This document shows positions 55,566 through 63,306 of a stretch of DNA of 64,000 nt, in pieces. The notes below the pieces were generated by a model. The model ran no database searches. It was not told where the DNA came from and worked only from the letters and a program-made list of their open reading frames with translations. Made by a program: the position numbers and the translations under genes. Source of the stretch: CAWACP01 sp963832965 (GTDB lineage Bacteria; Acidobacteriota; Terriglobia; Bryobacterales; Bryobacteraceae); contig CAWHVW010000005.1 of the NCBI GenBank assembly GCA_963832965.1, forward strand, positions 372,001-436,000, read 5' to 3'. Position 1 is the stretch's first letter; every line of letters starts with the position of its first letter.

Positions 55566-57197
55566 ATGCACAGTACACCCGGACCGTGGCAATATCTCAT
55601 CATTACCGCCGCAAACGAACAGCAGGCCGCGGCGTACGACCTGCAGATTCGGAACCGCCGAAGAGACGGCAGGCTGGCCGGTTTGCAAGACGCGTTCGTG
55701 GTGCCGGACGCAGGGGGCCGGCGTATTGGCAGTGGCGGCAGCACGCTCCTGTGTCTCGGCGAGGTGTTGCATCGCGAAGGAGTAGGCGAAAGCGATCCGT
55801 CCCATCCCGAGATCGCGGAGACGATCCTTCGCCGCTTGCGCATTCTGATTGTCCACGCTGGCGGCGACTCCCGCCGTCTTCCTGCATACTCGCCCTGCGG
55901 CAAGATCTTCGTGCCCCTTCCGGGAGACACGAGCCGCGGGCTGACTCCCACCATCTTTGACCGCCTGATACCAGCCTTCCTCGCCCTGCCTGAGACCGCG
56001 CCCGGGGCCGGACAGGTGGTTGTTGCCTCGGGCGACGCTCTGCTGCTGTTCGAGTCCGCGGGGATCGATCTTTCGCGGGTAGGAATTACGGCACTAGGTT
56101 GGCGAGTCTCCCCTGAGGACGCCGCCCGCCACGGAGTATTCTGCCCGAACCCGGACGGAACCGTTCGTCGTTATCTCCAGAAGCCGAGTGTCCACGAACA
56201 GGCGAAGACGGGCGCGATCGGTCAGGACGGGCGGTCTGTGCTCGATATCGGGGTGATGAGCATGGATGGCCGTGCGGGGGCGGCACTTCTTCGTGCGTTC
56301 GGAACGACGGCTGCCCGTGAGACGATTGCATCGAACGGGATCGACTTGTACCGCGAGATCTGCTGCGCGCTGGGCACGGAAGCGGACTTTCAGCACTACC
56401 TCGACAGCGCTCGCTCGAGCGGGTCGAAGGTGGAAGAGCCGGTGCTTGCCGAGCTTTTCAACAAGCTTCGACCCATCCCCTTAATCCTCCAGGCATTGGA
56501 CCATTGCGGCTTCCTCCACTTCGGAACCACGCGCCAACTAATCGACAGCGGTCTCGATCTGGTTGCACGGGAGGCCGGGGCCGCGCCGCCCCACGGGATG
56601 CTGACGGTGGCCAGCGAAGTTGAGATCGGGGCAGGCATTGCCGGTACCGATTGCTGGGTGGAAGGTTGCCGCTTGCACGCGCCGCTCATGCTCCAAAGGC
56701 GGAACGTGGTGGTGGGTATCGATGTTCGCGAACCATTGGAGCTTTCAGAGGGAGCCTGTCTCGATGTCGCCCCGGGCTTTGATCGGCAGGGACGGAAAGT
56801 CTGGTTCGTCCGCTATTACGGCGTTGAGGATACTTTTAAACATAGTGTCAGGAAGGAAGCCACGTTTTGTGGCAGACCACTCACGGACTGGCTACGGCAT
56901 GTCGGAGCCGGGAGCGCACGCGTCTGGGATGCATGCATCCCCGAAGAAGAGCAAACGCTGTGGAACGCCCGGGTCTTTCCGGCGGAAAAGAATCATGAAG
57001 CATATCTGCAATGGCGTTGGATGCTCCATGTCGAGCACGCCACGCCTGAACAGAAGCGCATGTTCCTGGAGGCGGATCGATACAGCTCCGCGGAAATCGC
57101 GGTCCGCGTCGATCAAAACGCCTTTCATGCGCGCCGGGAAGCAATCGTCAGGAACGCGGGAGCCGGCCACCTCGCGCGGAATCGCGATCATCGGTAG
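55566..57197 (+). CDS. FKP-like L-fucose-1-phosphate guanylyltransferase
   Basis: With the start at 55566 the protein has 543 residues (a longer frame begins inside the LacI gene). It matches the N-terminal fucose-pyrophosphorylase half of Bacteroides FKP and plant FKGP: RIGSGGSTL near residue 55, IVHAGGDSRRLPAYSPCGKI near 96, VVASGD, ARHGVF, RYLQKPSV, FLHFGTTRQLI and a late ADRYSSAEIAV. The HAGG-SRRLP motif should bind GTP. The reaction would be L-fucose-1-phosphate (or L-galactose-1-phosphate) + GTP to the GDP-sugar. The kinase half of FKP is absent, but a separate GHMP kinase lies two genes downstream. Confidence 0.82.
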   Translation: MHSTPGPWQYLIITAANEQQAAAYDLQIRNRRRDGRLAGLQDAFVVPDAGGRRIGSGGSTLLCLGEVLHREGVGESDPSHPEIAETILRRLRILIVHAGGDSRRLPAYSPCGKIFVPLPGDTSRGLTPTIFDRLIPAFLALPETAPGAGQVVVASGDALLLFESAGIDLSRVGITALGWRVSPEDAARHGVFCPNPDGTVRRYLQKPSVHEQAKTGAIGQDGRSVLDIGVMSMDGRAGAALLRAFGTTAARETIASNGIDLYREICCALGTEADFQHYLDSARSSGSKVEEPVLAELFNKLRPIPLILQALDHCGFLHFGTTRQLIDSGLDLVAREAGAAPPHGMLTVASEVEIGAGIAGTDCWVEGCRLHAPLMLQRRNVVVGIDVREPLELSEGACLDVAPGFDRQGRKVWFVRYYGVEDTFKHSVRKEATFCGRPLTDWLRHVGAGSARVWDACIPEEEQTLWNARVFPAEKNHEAYLQWRWMLHVEHATPEQKRMFLEADRYSSAEIAVRVDQNAFHARREAIVRNAGAGHLARNRDHR

Positions 57198-57427
57198 TCA
57201 GCGATGAATATGTAGCAGACCACCTCCTAGTGGAGATGGCGACAGAAGGTGTTGTATCGCTACAGTTAACGTCTGTAACTATCAGAACGCGGATCGGCCA
57301 ATGGCGAAACAAAACCCAACGATCGCCTCATTGACAGCAGCCGCGTGCGCAGCTAAAATGGTTACTTTAGCGGTTATTCTGCTTCGACGTTACACGTTAC
57401 AGTCAAAGCCGACCGACACCTCACCAC
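57198..57427. promoter_or_regulatory. Upstream region of the epimerase gene with candidate operators
   Basis: The clearest site is ACAGTTAACGTCTGTAAC at 57262-57279, whose reverse strand gives CGTTAACTGT. Weaker matches are TACTTTAGCGGTTATTCT (57363-57380) and CGTTACAGT (57395-57403). The spacing suggests a LacI-type protein binding one or more of them. No gene is seen here. Confidence 0.55.
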
Positions 57428-58474
57428 ATGACTGAAAACGCAACAATCCGGATCGACCGGCAAATCGATCAGGATGACCTTATCCTCATAACCGGCGCCG
57501 GCGGCTTCATCGCTGGAGCGCTGGCGCGCTACTTCCACGACCTTGGATACAAGCGAATTCGAGCCGTCGACCGAAAGCCGCTGGGCGAGTGGTACCAGCG
57601 TGTGCCAGGCGTCGAGTCTCTCTCCATGGACCTCAGCGAGAAGGAAAACGCAGTCCGCGCCGCGGAAGGCGCGGTAGAGGTATACAACCTCGCCGCCGAC
57701 ATGGGCGGCATGGGCTTCATTGAGCACTTCCGCGTTGAGTGCCTGCGTAGCATTCTCGTCAACACCAATCTGATCGAAGCGGCATGGCGTGCGGGGGCTC
57801 GCCGGTACTTTTTCTCCTCGTCGGCGTGTGCGTACAACACCGATCTTCAGAAAGATCCGAACGTACGGGCCCTGAAAGAGAGCGATGCGTATCCTGCAAT
57901 GGCCGAACGCGGCTACGGGTGGGAGAAGCTGATCTCAGAGATGTTTTGCCAGGAGTATTGGGCCGAGCGCGGTCTGGAAACCCACATCGCCCGATTCCAC
58001 AACATCTACGGGCCGCACGGGACATGGTTCGGAGGCCGCGAGAAAGCCCCCGCGGCAATGTGCCGGAAGGTTCTGGAGGCGCTCGACACCGGAAGCAAGG
58101 CCATCGAGATCTGGGGAGATGGTTCGCAGACGCGGAGCTTCTGCTTTATCGATGATTGCGTACTCGGCATCGACATGATCATGCATTCGCCGGATCTGAT
58201 CGCCACACCGCTGAACCTCGGTTCCAGCGAACTGATCTCCATCAACGATCTGGTATCGCTGGTGGAAGATATCGTCGGCGCCAAACTGAAGCGAACGTAC
58301 GATCCGGGTGCACCCCAAGGCGTTGCCGGACGGAACAGCGACAACACGTTCATCCGCAGCGTACTCAACTGGGAGCCTTGCACGCCGTTAAGAACCGGCA
58401 TGGAGAGAACCTACGCATGGATTTCCCAACAGTACGCGGACCGCAAAGCGGGCAAGAGAGTGGTCAGGGACTGA
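57428..58474 (+). CDS. GDP-mannose 3,5-epimerase homologue
   Basis: This 348-residue short-chain dehydrogenase-type epimerase resembles plant GME strongly. It has the NAD motif ITGAGGFIAG near residue 21, NLAADMGGMGF at 87-97, Cys134 in SSSACAY, Tyr163 and Lys167 in GYGWEKL, FHNIYGPHGTWFGGREKAPA with Lys206, and GVAGRNSDN late. These include the Cys, Tyr and Lys used for the reaction in the Arabidopsis enzyme. GME converts GDP-D-mannose and GDP-L-galactose reversibly. Its place between an FKP-like guanylyltransferase and a GHMP kinase suggests a route for salvaged L-galactose into GDP-mannose, or the reverse. Confidence 0.85.
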   Translation: MTENATIRIDRQIDQDDLILITGAGGFIAGALARYFHDLGYKRIRAVDRKPLGEWYQRVPGVESLSMDLSEKENAVRAAEGAVEVYNLAADMGGMGFIEHFRVECLRSILVNTNLIEAAWRAGARRYFFSSSACAYNTDLQKDPNVRALKESDAYPAMAERGYGWEKLISEMFCQEYWAERGLETHIARFHNIYGPHGTWFGGREKAPAAMCRKVLEALDTGSKAIEIWGDGSQTRSFCFIDDCVLGIDMIMHSPDLIATPLNLGSSELISINDLVSLVEDIVGAKLKRTYDPGAPQGVAGRNSDNTFIRSVLNWEPCTPLRTGMERTYAWISQQYADRKAGKRVVRD

Positions 58475-59283
58475 CTCTGTCTCCGGTCTGCAGCGATGGC
58501 GCACTGCTGGCCAGCCGGGTTCCGAACCGGATTGCGCTGGCCGGCGGATGGATCGACCAGCCCTTTCTTTCCCGGCATAATCCAGAGCCGCCTGGCTCCA
58601 TGGTGGTAATCTCGCTCGAACCCGGCTACTGGTTCATGGAACGCTGTGGGATGGCCGGCAGCACGCGGCGTGTCGCCACCAGAATCTGGAACGGTGCATT
58701 GCCTGACCGTCCTCTTCCCAGCCTGGTCCGCGAGTTGTATCGTGCGGAAAACGACAATAAACCGGAACCGTCCGGATCACAGGATATGATCGGGCTCATT
58801 TTTCCCGGAGTGAGCCGGCTCGACTACGATGCTGACGTGGAGGGCGGCTGTTTTCCCGCGCACATCGAGTCGTGTTGCAGCGCGGATGTGGCCGCCTGGG
58901 TGGAGCGCGTCCTTCACTTGATCCCGGTGAACCAGCGGCCAGCGGGCTACAATCCGCTTGGGATTCGCAATCTCAACCCTCTATGGGTCGCGAAACTCGG
59001 CCGCACGGGCCGCGCTTGCTTCGCCGCGATTGTCAGCAAGGATGTACGCGGCCTTGGAGCTGCCATGAACCAATGCATGACGTGCTGGGAGACGATCCTG
59101 CCCCAAACCCTGAGCCACCCGGCGATCAACATCGATCTCAAGGCGATACTCGCCTGGGCTCAGGCGCGTTTCTCCGGTGCGATGTACTCCGGATGTGGCG
59201 GCGGATACCTGCTGGTGGCGTCCGAGGAGCCGGTGTCGGGCTCACTCCGGATCAAAGTCAGAACGGGAGGACGCTCGTGCTGA
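58417..59283 (+). CDS. GHMP-family sugar kinase, divergent
   Basis: I use the ATG at 58417, overlapping the epimerase end by 58 bp; a CTG at 58471 that overlaps the stop is another option. The 288-residue protein has RVPNRIALAGGWIDQP near the start, like the FKP kinase half (RIDMAGGW). It then has EPSGSQDMIGLIFPG and a third motif MYSGCGGGYLLVASEEP. The canonical GHMP ATP loop GLGSSS is not evident; GMAGSTR may replace it. It probably phosphorylates an L-sugar at C1, feeding the guanylyltransferase, which is inference. The start of the next gene overlaps this stop region. Confidence 0.7.
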   Translation: MDFPTVRGPQSGQESGQGLTLSPVCSDGALLASRVPNRIALAGGWIDQPFLSRHNPEPPGSMVVISLEPGYWFMERCGMAGSTRRVATRIWNGALPDRPLPSLVRELYRAENDNKPEPSGSQDMIGLIFPGVSRLDYDADVEGGCFPAHIESCCSADVAAWVERVLHLIPVNQRPAGYNPLGIRNLNPLWVAKLGRTGRACFAAIVSKDVRGLGAAMNQCMTCWETILPQTLSHPAINIDLKAILAWAQARFSGAMYSGCGGGYLLVASEEPVSGSLRIKVRTGGRSC

Positions 59284-59666
59284 AGACTGGTATCCTGAAC
59301 CCGGCGATCAACTCGCTGCTGAGTCGCGTTCGACACACCAACACTCTGGTGATCGCCGATCGAGGCTTCCCGTTCTGGCCGCACATTGAGACTGTGGACA
59401 TCTCGCTGGTTGACGATGTTCCCCGCGTTCTGGAGGTGCTTCGTGCCGTGCGTTCGAACTTCGTTGTCGGCCGGATCTTCATGGCGGAGGAATTCCTTGC
59501 TGCGAATGGGGACGCTGCCCTGGAGAGTTTGAAGCGGGGGATTCCGGGCGTGCCTTTCGTTTTCGAACCGCACGTGGAGTTCAAGAGGCGCGTTCCGAAT
59601 GCGACCGGCCTCATTCGCACGGGCGATACCATCCAATACGCGAACATGATTCTCGAATCGGCCTAG
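59277..59666 (+). CDS. RbsD/FucU family sugar mutarotase
   Basis: The GTG at 59277 overlaps the kinase stop and has GGGAGG at a good distance; an earlier frame start lies inside the kinase gene. The 129-residue protein begins LKTGILNPAINSLLSRVRHTN and continues VIADRGFPFWP, as in RbsD and FucU, which interconvert alpha and beta anomers of ribose or L-fucose. Anomer choice matters for a C1 kinase, so it fits the module as the enzyme that supplies the correct anomer. It is the last gene before att site C. Confidence 0.88.
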   Translation: MLKTGILNPAINSLLSRVRHTNTLVIADRGFPFWPHIETVDISLVDDVPRVLEVLRAVRSNFVVGRIFMAEEFLAANGDAALESLKRGIPGVPFVFEPHVEFKRRVPNATGLIRTGDTIQYANMILESA

Positions 59667-60293
59667 CCTATATCGGACGACCTTGTAGTGAGAGGTGCGC
59701 CGGATCAAGGCAGAGACGATATCCCGAGGCCGGGCGTCGTGTTTGTAACCTCAACACACAACAGCGCCATTTCTGTACCAGTCGGATTGAGAGACTGGAC
59801 ACAGAAGGGAACCGGGGAAATGCCGAAGTAAAGGTTCACGGCCGCGCCGAATGTGGTGAAACCGCGCATCTGGGAAAACTCAAGGTCGCGCCTGCAGTGC
59901 CCGGCATGAGTGTATTGTCAGGCGACAGTGACCTCGCCCAGCTACCGTGCCGCGCGCTGAGCCCGGATTCGCGCTTCAGTCTGCGGCACGTCCAGTAACG
60001 CGTCCGTGGAGGGCCCGAAAACAGCCCAAACCGTCCAATCCTAAGTCGCTTCATTCGAAATTTTTCACGTTCAATCACATCCGCTGATTCCAAACCACTG
60101 GGTGTGAGGGTGGGGAGGGCACTGGCGTCTCCTGTCGCCTTCACCATCTCCGCCACACCTTCGCCACTCGACTTGCTGAGAACGGCGTCTCCGAGTCCAC
60201 AATGCTTGCCCTGGCCACATGAGCCGATCTATGCTGGAGCGCTAAAGCCGGGCACTCCACCTGCTTACAATCATCTGCAACGTGCTGGTTTTG
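59667..60293. other. Right end of island II, no gene seen
   Basis: I see no supported gene in these 627 bp. Open frames on both strands lack recognisable domains. The sequence leads to att site C, where its last bases GTTTTGTGG match those to the left of the intact tRNA-Lys. Confidence 0.4.
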
Positions 60294-60340
60294 TGGTGAG
60301 CGCGGAAGGAATCGAACCTTCAACCTACTGATCAAGAGTC
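60294..60340 (-). repeat. tRNA-Lys 3'-end fragment, att site C
   Basis: These 47 bp match the 3' end of the tRNA-Lys at 63231-63277 with one mismatch (C for T at 60333), in the same orientation. It forms the left border of island I and the right border of island II. The single mismatch lies in the anticodon stem-loop, so this copy is slightly older or comes from a different host. Confidence 0.85.
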
Positions 60341-60468
60341 GCGGGAAGAGCCTTTCTCATGCTTGTGCGCGGTTGCTCTGCGCAGCGAAAACTCTACTGA
60401 ATCCAGTGTGTTGCCGTGCATGGGCGATTGACATACATACCCAGCGTAGCTCAGTATTTTGAACCACA

Positions 60469-60500
60469 GTCCCTGTGAAAGTCCCTGTAGCCGTCCCTGT
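60469..60500 (+). repeat. Three 12-bp direct repeats near att site C
   Basis: GTCCCTGT occurs at 60469, 60481 and 60493, exactly 12 bp apart. Repeats of this kind close to an att site resemble arm-type binding sites of tyrosine integrases or accessory factors. No copy is seen at the tRNA end. Confidence 0.5.
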
Positions 60501-60827
60501 GATTTCTTACCGCAACACCCGGCGGTTTCCAGACCCACGGACGAATTGAAGGCCGATGGGATTCCTGCCGTCCTTGCGCTCCGTCGTCCGGGCCGGGGTG
60601 AGAACGGCACCTTGCCAAGGGCCTGCAAAAACCGCTTCTGTACGCGTTCCGCGCGTTGTTTTTCCAGCGTCGGACAAACGTCGAACAAGACACCGAATCT
60701 GTCCGACGCCGCAACCGCTTGAGGCAAAGGGGGATGAGGCACAAAACAACACCCCGTGTTCGACGTTTCCTTTATGTTCCACTACCCGGTGTTTGGCTGC
60801 CTCTGAGGGTCCGGCTGCCACGCCCGC

Positions 60828-60954
60828 TGTAGCAAAACTGGAGCAAAGATGTAGCAAAGCTGTCAGAGGTTGACGGCACATGGAGCATTTGTGGAGCAAA
60901 AATGGAGCACGGCAAGCCGACGTGGAGCAAATGTGTAGCAAATGTGGAGCAAAG
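60828..60954 (+). repeat. Iteron-like array of nine TGKAGCA units
   Basis: Nine close variants of TG(G/T)AGCAAA lie in 127 bp, for example TGTAGCAAAA, TGGAGCAAAG, TGTAGCAAAG, TGGAGCATTT and TGGAGCAAAA. Spacing is about 10-12 bp within clusters. The array ends 80 bp before the HTH gene at 61035. Such arrays usually bind a small DNA-binding protein, controlling excision, replication or expression. Confidence 0.6.
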
Positions 60955-61034
60955 ATGATCGCCCTGTTCGGAATGCGTCTCGCCACGCCCTTGTAATTGA
61001 AGGCGTCGCACGCTCGCACAACAAAGGGGCACGA

Positions 61035-61253
61035 ATGGCAACACCTCTGAAGGAACTGATTCACCTTCTCAACGAGTATCAAGTGTCGGAGATGCTGGGC
61101 GTCTCCGTGGCTACTGTCCGCCGGAGGCGACTCTTGAACCGAGGCCCCCGCTTCCTAAAGGTGGGCGCACTCTGCAAATACCGGATGGAAGACATCTCGG
61201 CATGGGTCGAATCTCGCCCTAGCGGCGGCGGGCAACAGTCGGAACGCCAATGA
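61035..61253 (+). CDS. Excisionase-like HTH protein
   Basis: The ATG at 61035 with AAGGGG upstream gives 72 residues. The core EYQVSEMLGVSVATVRRRRLLNRGPRFLKVG is the MerR/excisionase-type winged helix, ending with the usual YRMEDISAWVESR. The upstream extension in the open frame (from 60942) is not needed. It probably binds the iteron-like array or att arms and directs excision, or represses its own gene. Confidence 0.75.
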   Translation: MATPLKELIHLLNEYQVSEMLGVSVATVRRRRLLNRGPRFLKVGALCKYRMEDISAWVESRPSGGGQQSERQ

Positions 61254-61513
61254 GCGGACTGGACCAACCGACCCAGCGCCCCTTGCTGAGATACGCAGCG
61301 GCATTGACGACCTTCAGGCCGTCCACAACAAAAGCTGAGCGTGTTGTAAGTTCGTGTCGAGTCCCGGCATGTGCGGTTTCAGTACTCGCATACCAGGCAA
61401 GGGTTGCCATGGATCGTATTCGCTTCGCGATCAAAGTTGCCGAAGATCCCGCCACTCGACGAGAGCAACTACGTGAGGCGGGGTCCAGCTCCTTGATGCG
61501 TTCGAGCGCCTGA
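61250..61513 (+). CDS. Possible small protein coupled to the HTH gene
   Basis: The ATG overlaps the stop of the HTH gene (ATGA), which is the main reason to list it. The 87-residue product has no recognisable domain. Its C-terminal part, VAMDRIRFAIKVAEDPATRREQ, is charged and could be helical. It may be a chance frame. Confidence 0.3.
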   Translation: MSGLDQPTQRPLLRYAAALTTFRPSTTKAERVVSSCRVPACAVSVLAYQARVAMDRIRFAIKVAEDPATRREQLREAGSSSLMRSSA

Positions 61514-61726
61514 AGAAGGCGGAGCATAGCTTTCAGCAATGCTTTCAATCCCGCCCTTCGGACGGGAATCCTGAACCGCGAAGCCAGGGCCTGAAACGGG
61601 GCGATCGGACCGAGATGACTGGGCGCATCGGGCCGCACAGCTCAATTGTTAGCGGATGTTCTTGTGACCGGGAACGGTACCAATACGAGAGATCCGATAG
61701 CTCGGCCGACGGTAAGAACCACACCC
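61514..61726. other. Short region between small island I genes
   Basis: No feature is recognised here. It ends shortly before the second HTH gene. Confidence 0.3.
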
Positions 61727-61975
61727 ATGTTCGATCAGAAGTTCATTGAGGATTTTGCCGCTGCGGTGGCGTCGCGGATGCCCGCGCCGGCGGCAATCGC
61801 GAAACGCCTACTCACCGTTGTTGAGGCTGCCGAATACCTCGGTCGCTCTCCGAAGGCCATTGAGCATCTGATTTCACGCGGCGTTCTGCCTGTAACGAGG
61901 CTCGACGGCAAGCGACAGATTGACAGAATCGCGCTGGACAAGCTGATTTCAGAGAGCACCTACTTCGCAGCCTGA
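61727..61975 (+). CDS. Second excisionase-like HTH protein
   Basis: With the start at 61727 the protein has 82 residues. The core LLTVVEAAEYLGRSPKAIEHLISRGVLPVTRLDGKRQI is a typical helix-turn-helix domain of excisionase and DNA-binding proteins. The last residues fall over the end of the convergent integrase gene by 16 bp. Pairing with an integrase suggests control of integration direction. Confidence 0.75.
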   Translation: MFDQKFIEDFAAAVASRMPAPAAIAKRLLTVVEAAEYLGRSPKAIEHLISRGVLPVTRLDGKRQIDRIALDKLISESTYFAA

Positions 61976-63111
61976 CCGATCAGGTACCTCTCAAGGCGAC
62001 TCGCCGCTTCCTTCAGATCCTCAAAATCGGTGATGTTGTACCGCGCAAACACTGCCGCCGTCCTATGACCGGAAATCTCTCTCGCAACCGTCTCGCTCAC
62101 GCCTGCGCGGCGGAGATTGCGCACAGCACTCCGTCTCAGATCGTGAAACAGCAGACCCGGCAAGCCGGCACGGACGCCGGCCGCGTCCCAGTCTTTCCTC
62201 ATCATGTGGTAGGCCAGCGGCCTCCCTTTCGAATCGAGGAAAACGTGAGAAGCTTCCGGCCACTTCTCATCGCGCTCGGCTTTCAATGATCGAAGAGTGT
62301 CGAGCATTTCGCCCGAGAGGATCGGCAGTGTTCGGCCTTCGGCGTTCTTCGTCTCACCGGGCCACAGCGTGAGCAATGGTGGCTTCCCGTCCAACTCGAC
62401 GTCAGACCATTCCAGCCGCAAGAGTTCACCCTTGCGGTTTGCGATATGATAAGCAATGCACGTTATACCGCGGAGGTGGGATGGAAGTTCCTGCATGAGA
62501 GCCCGGTACTGATCCGGAGTGACGAAGCCTTTCCGAGGTGGACATTCGGCGAGTTTCTTTATCGGGGGTATCCTTTCGACGAGCTGTGGCTGACGTTCGT
62601 ACCCAATCTGAAAGGCACGACGAAGGATGGACAGTTCACGGTTGATGCTTGCTGGAGACAGTTCCTCACGGTCGGTATCGGATGATTTCCGTAACCGGTG
62701 GCCGGACCGCCACGCTACCCACCGCTGAATTTCCAGGGTGTTGACTCGCTCCGCAATCATGTCGCCAAAGAACGGGCGAAGGCCGTGCTCAATTTTGCCT
62801 TTCACATCGCCGATAGTCTTCTGGCCGCCAGTCCGGTAATCCTCAATGACAAGGTCGAGCAGCAAGCCAACGCGGACGTCCTCGGGGGGCGCGGTTCGTA
62901 CTTTTCGCTCCTGAACATCTTCGCCTGCCAGCTTCTTGATGCGGTTCCTGGCGACAGCCAGCTTGTCCGTTTCGGTGTTTATCGTCTTGCCGTTTGAGCC
63001 CCGGCGGATATAGTAGTTGGGGTAGGTGACTGGTGTACCATCCGTCCGCTTGCCTTGGAAACGGAAAAGCTGATAACCCTTCACCGGGCTGTGTTCCATC
63101 ACTCTCTTCAT
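61960..63111 (-). CDS. Tyrosine recombinase (phage-type integrase)
   Basis: The start at 63111 (383 residues) follows a GGAG; a frame from 63168 adds 19 residues. The catalytic domain shows Arg226 in NRKGELLRLEW, His323 and Arg326 in FHDLRRSAVR, His349 in SGHRTAA and Tyr358 in FARYN. An N-terminal SAM-like core-binding domain lies at about residues 80-180. It reads away from the adjacent tRNA-Lys, a usual arrangement for tRNA-specific integrases. It should insert and excise DNA at the tRNA 3' end and could act on all att copies in the window. Confidence 0.92.
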   Translation of the reverse strand: MKRVMEHSPVKGYQLFRFQGKRTDGTPVTYPNYYIRRGSNGKTINTETDKLAVARNRIKKLAGEDVQERKVRTAPPEDVRVGLLLDLVIEDYRTGGQKTIGDVKGKIEHGLRPFFGDMIAERVNTLEIQRWVAWRSGHRLRKSSDTDREELSPASINRELSILRRAFQIGYERQPQLVERIPPIKKLAECPPRKGFVTPDQYRALMQELPSHLRGITCIAYHIANRKGELLRLEWSDVELDGKPPLLTLWPGETKNAEGRTLPILSGEMLDTLRSLKAERDEKWPEASHVFLDSKGRPLAYHMMRKDWDAAGVRAGLPGLLFHDLRRSAVRNLRRAGVSETVAREISGHRTAAVFARYNITDFEDLKEAASRLERYLIGQAAK

Positions 63112-63230
63112 GGCAATTCTCCCTATGCACTCTCCCGAGTTTGGCCTGTCAAAACGACAGAATACCACAGAGTAGGGAGAGTGTCAGGGGAGAGCGATTG
63201 ATGACTGGATCTGTTAAGTCTTTTGTTTTG

Positions 63231-63296
<66 letters not shown>

Positions 63297-63306
<10 letters not shown>

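Larger units (their letters stand above)
18828..60293. mobile_element. Island II (att B to att C), polysaccharide-utilisation island
   Basis: This 41.5-kb segment lies between two direct copies of the tRNA-Lys 3' end. The left 6.6 kb holds repeats, decayed genes and an IS630-family element. The remainder is a glycan-utilisation locus and a nucleotide-sugar module. No recombinase gene is visible inside it, so any movement would depend on one elsewhere, for example that of island I. Confidence 0.65.
60341..61034. other. Non-coding part of island I with repeats
   Basis: No supported gene is seen between att site C and the first HTH gene. Two sets of short repeats are listed separately. The long minus-strand open frame here (60507-61082) is largely the complement of one repeat set. 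Confidence 0.45.
60294..63230. mobile_element. Island I (att C to tRNA-Lys), with tyrosine recombinase
   Basis: This 2.9-kb segment lies directly at the 3' side of the intact tRNA-Lys and carries the only recombinase in the window, reading away from the tRNA, plus two small HTH proteins and two sets of short repeats. It is the youngest or most complete part of the array, although it carries no obvious cargo. It may be a minimal integrative element that supplies integrase to its neighbours. Confidence 0.7.

Noticed and set aside
60828..60954. CRISPR array
   Set aside because: The repeats are only about 10 bp with irregular short spacing and variable sequence, and no cas genes are present.
60507..61082. 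191-codon minus-strand frame in island I
   Set aside because: Its repeated Leu-Leu-His and Cys-rich stretches are the complement of the iteron-like array, and it has no recognisable domain.
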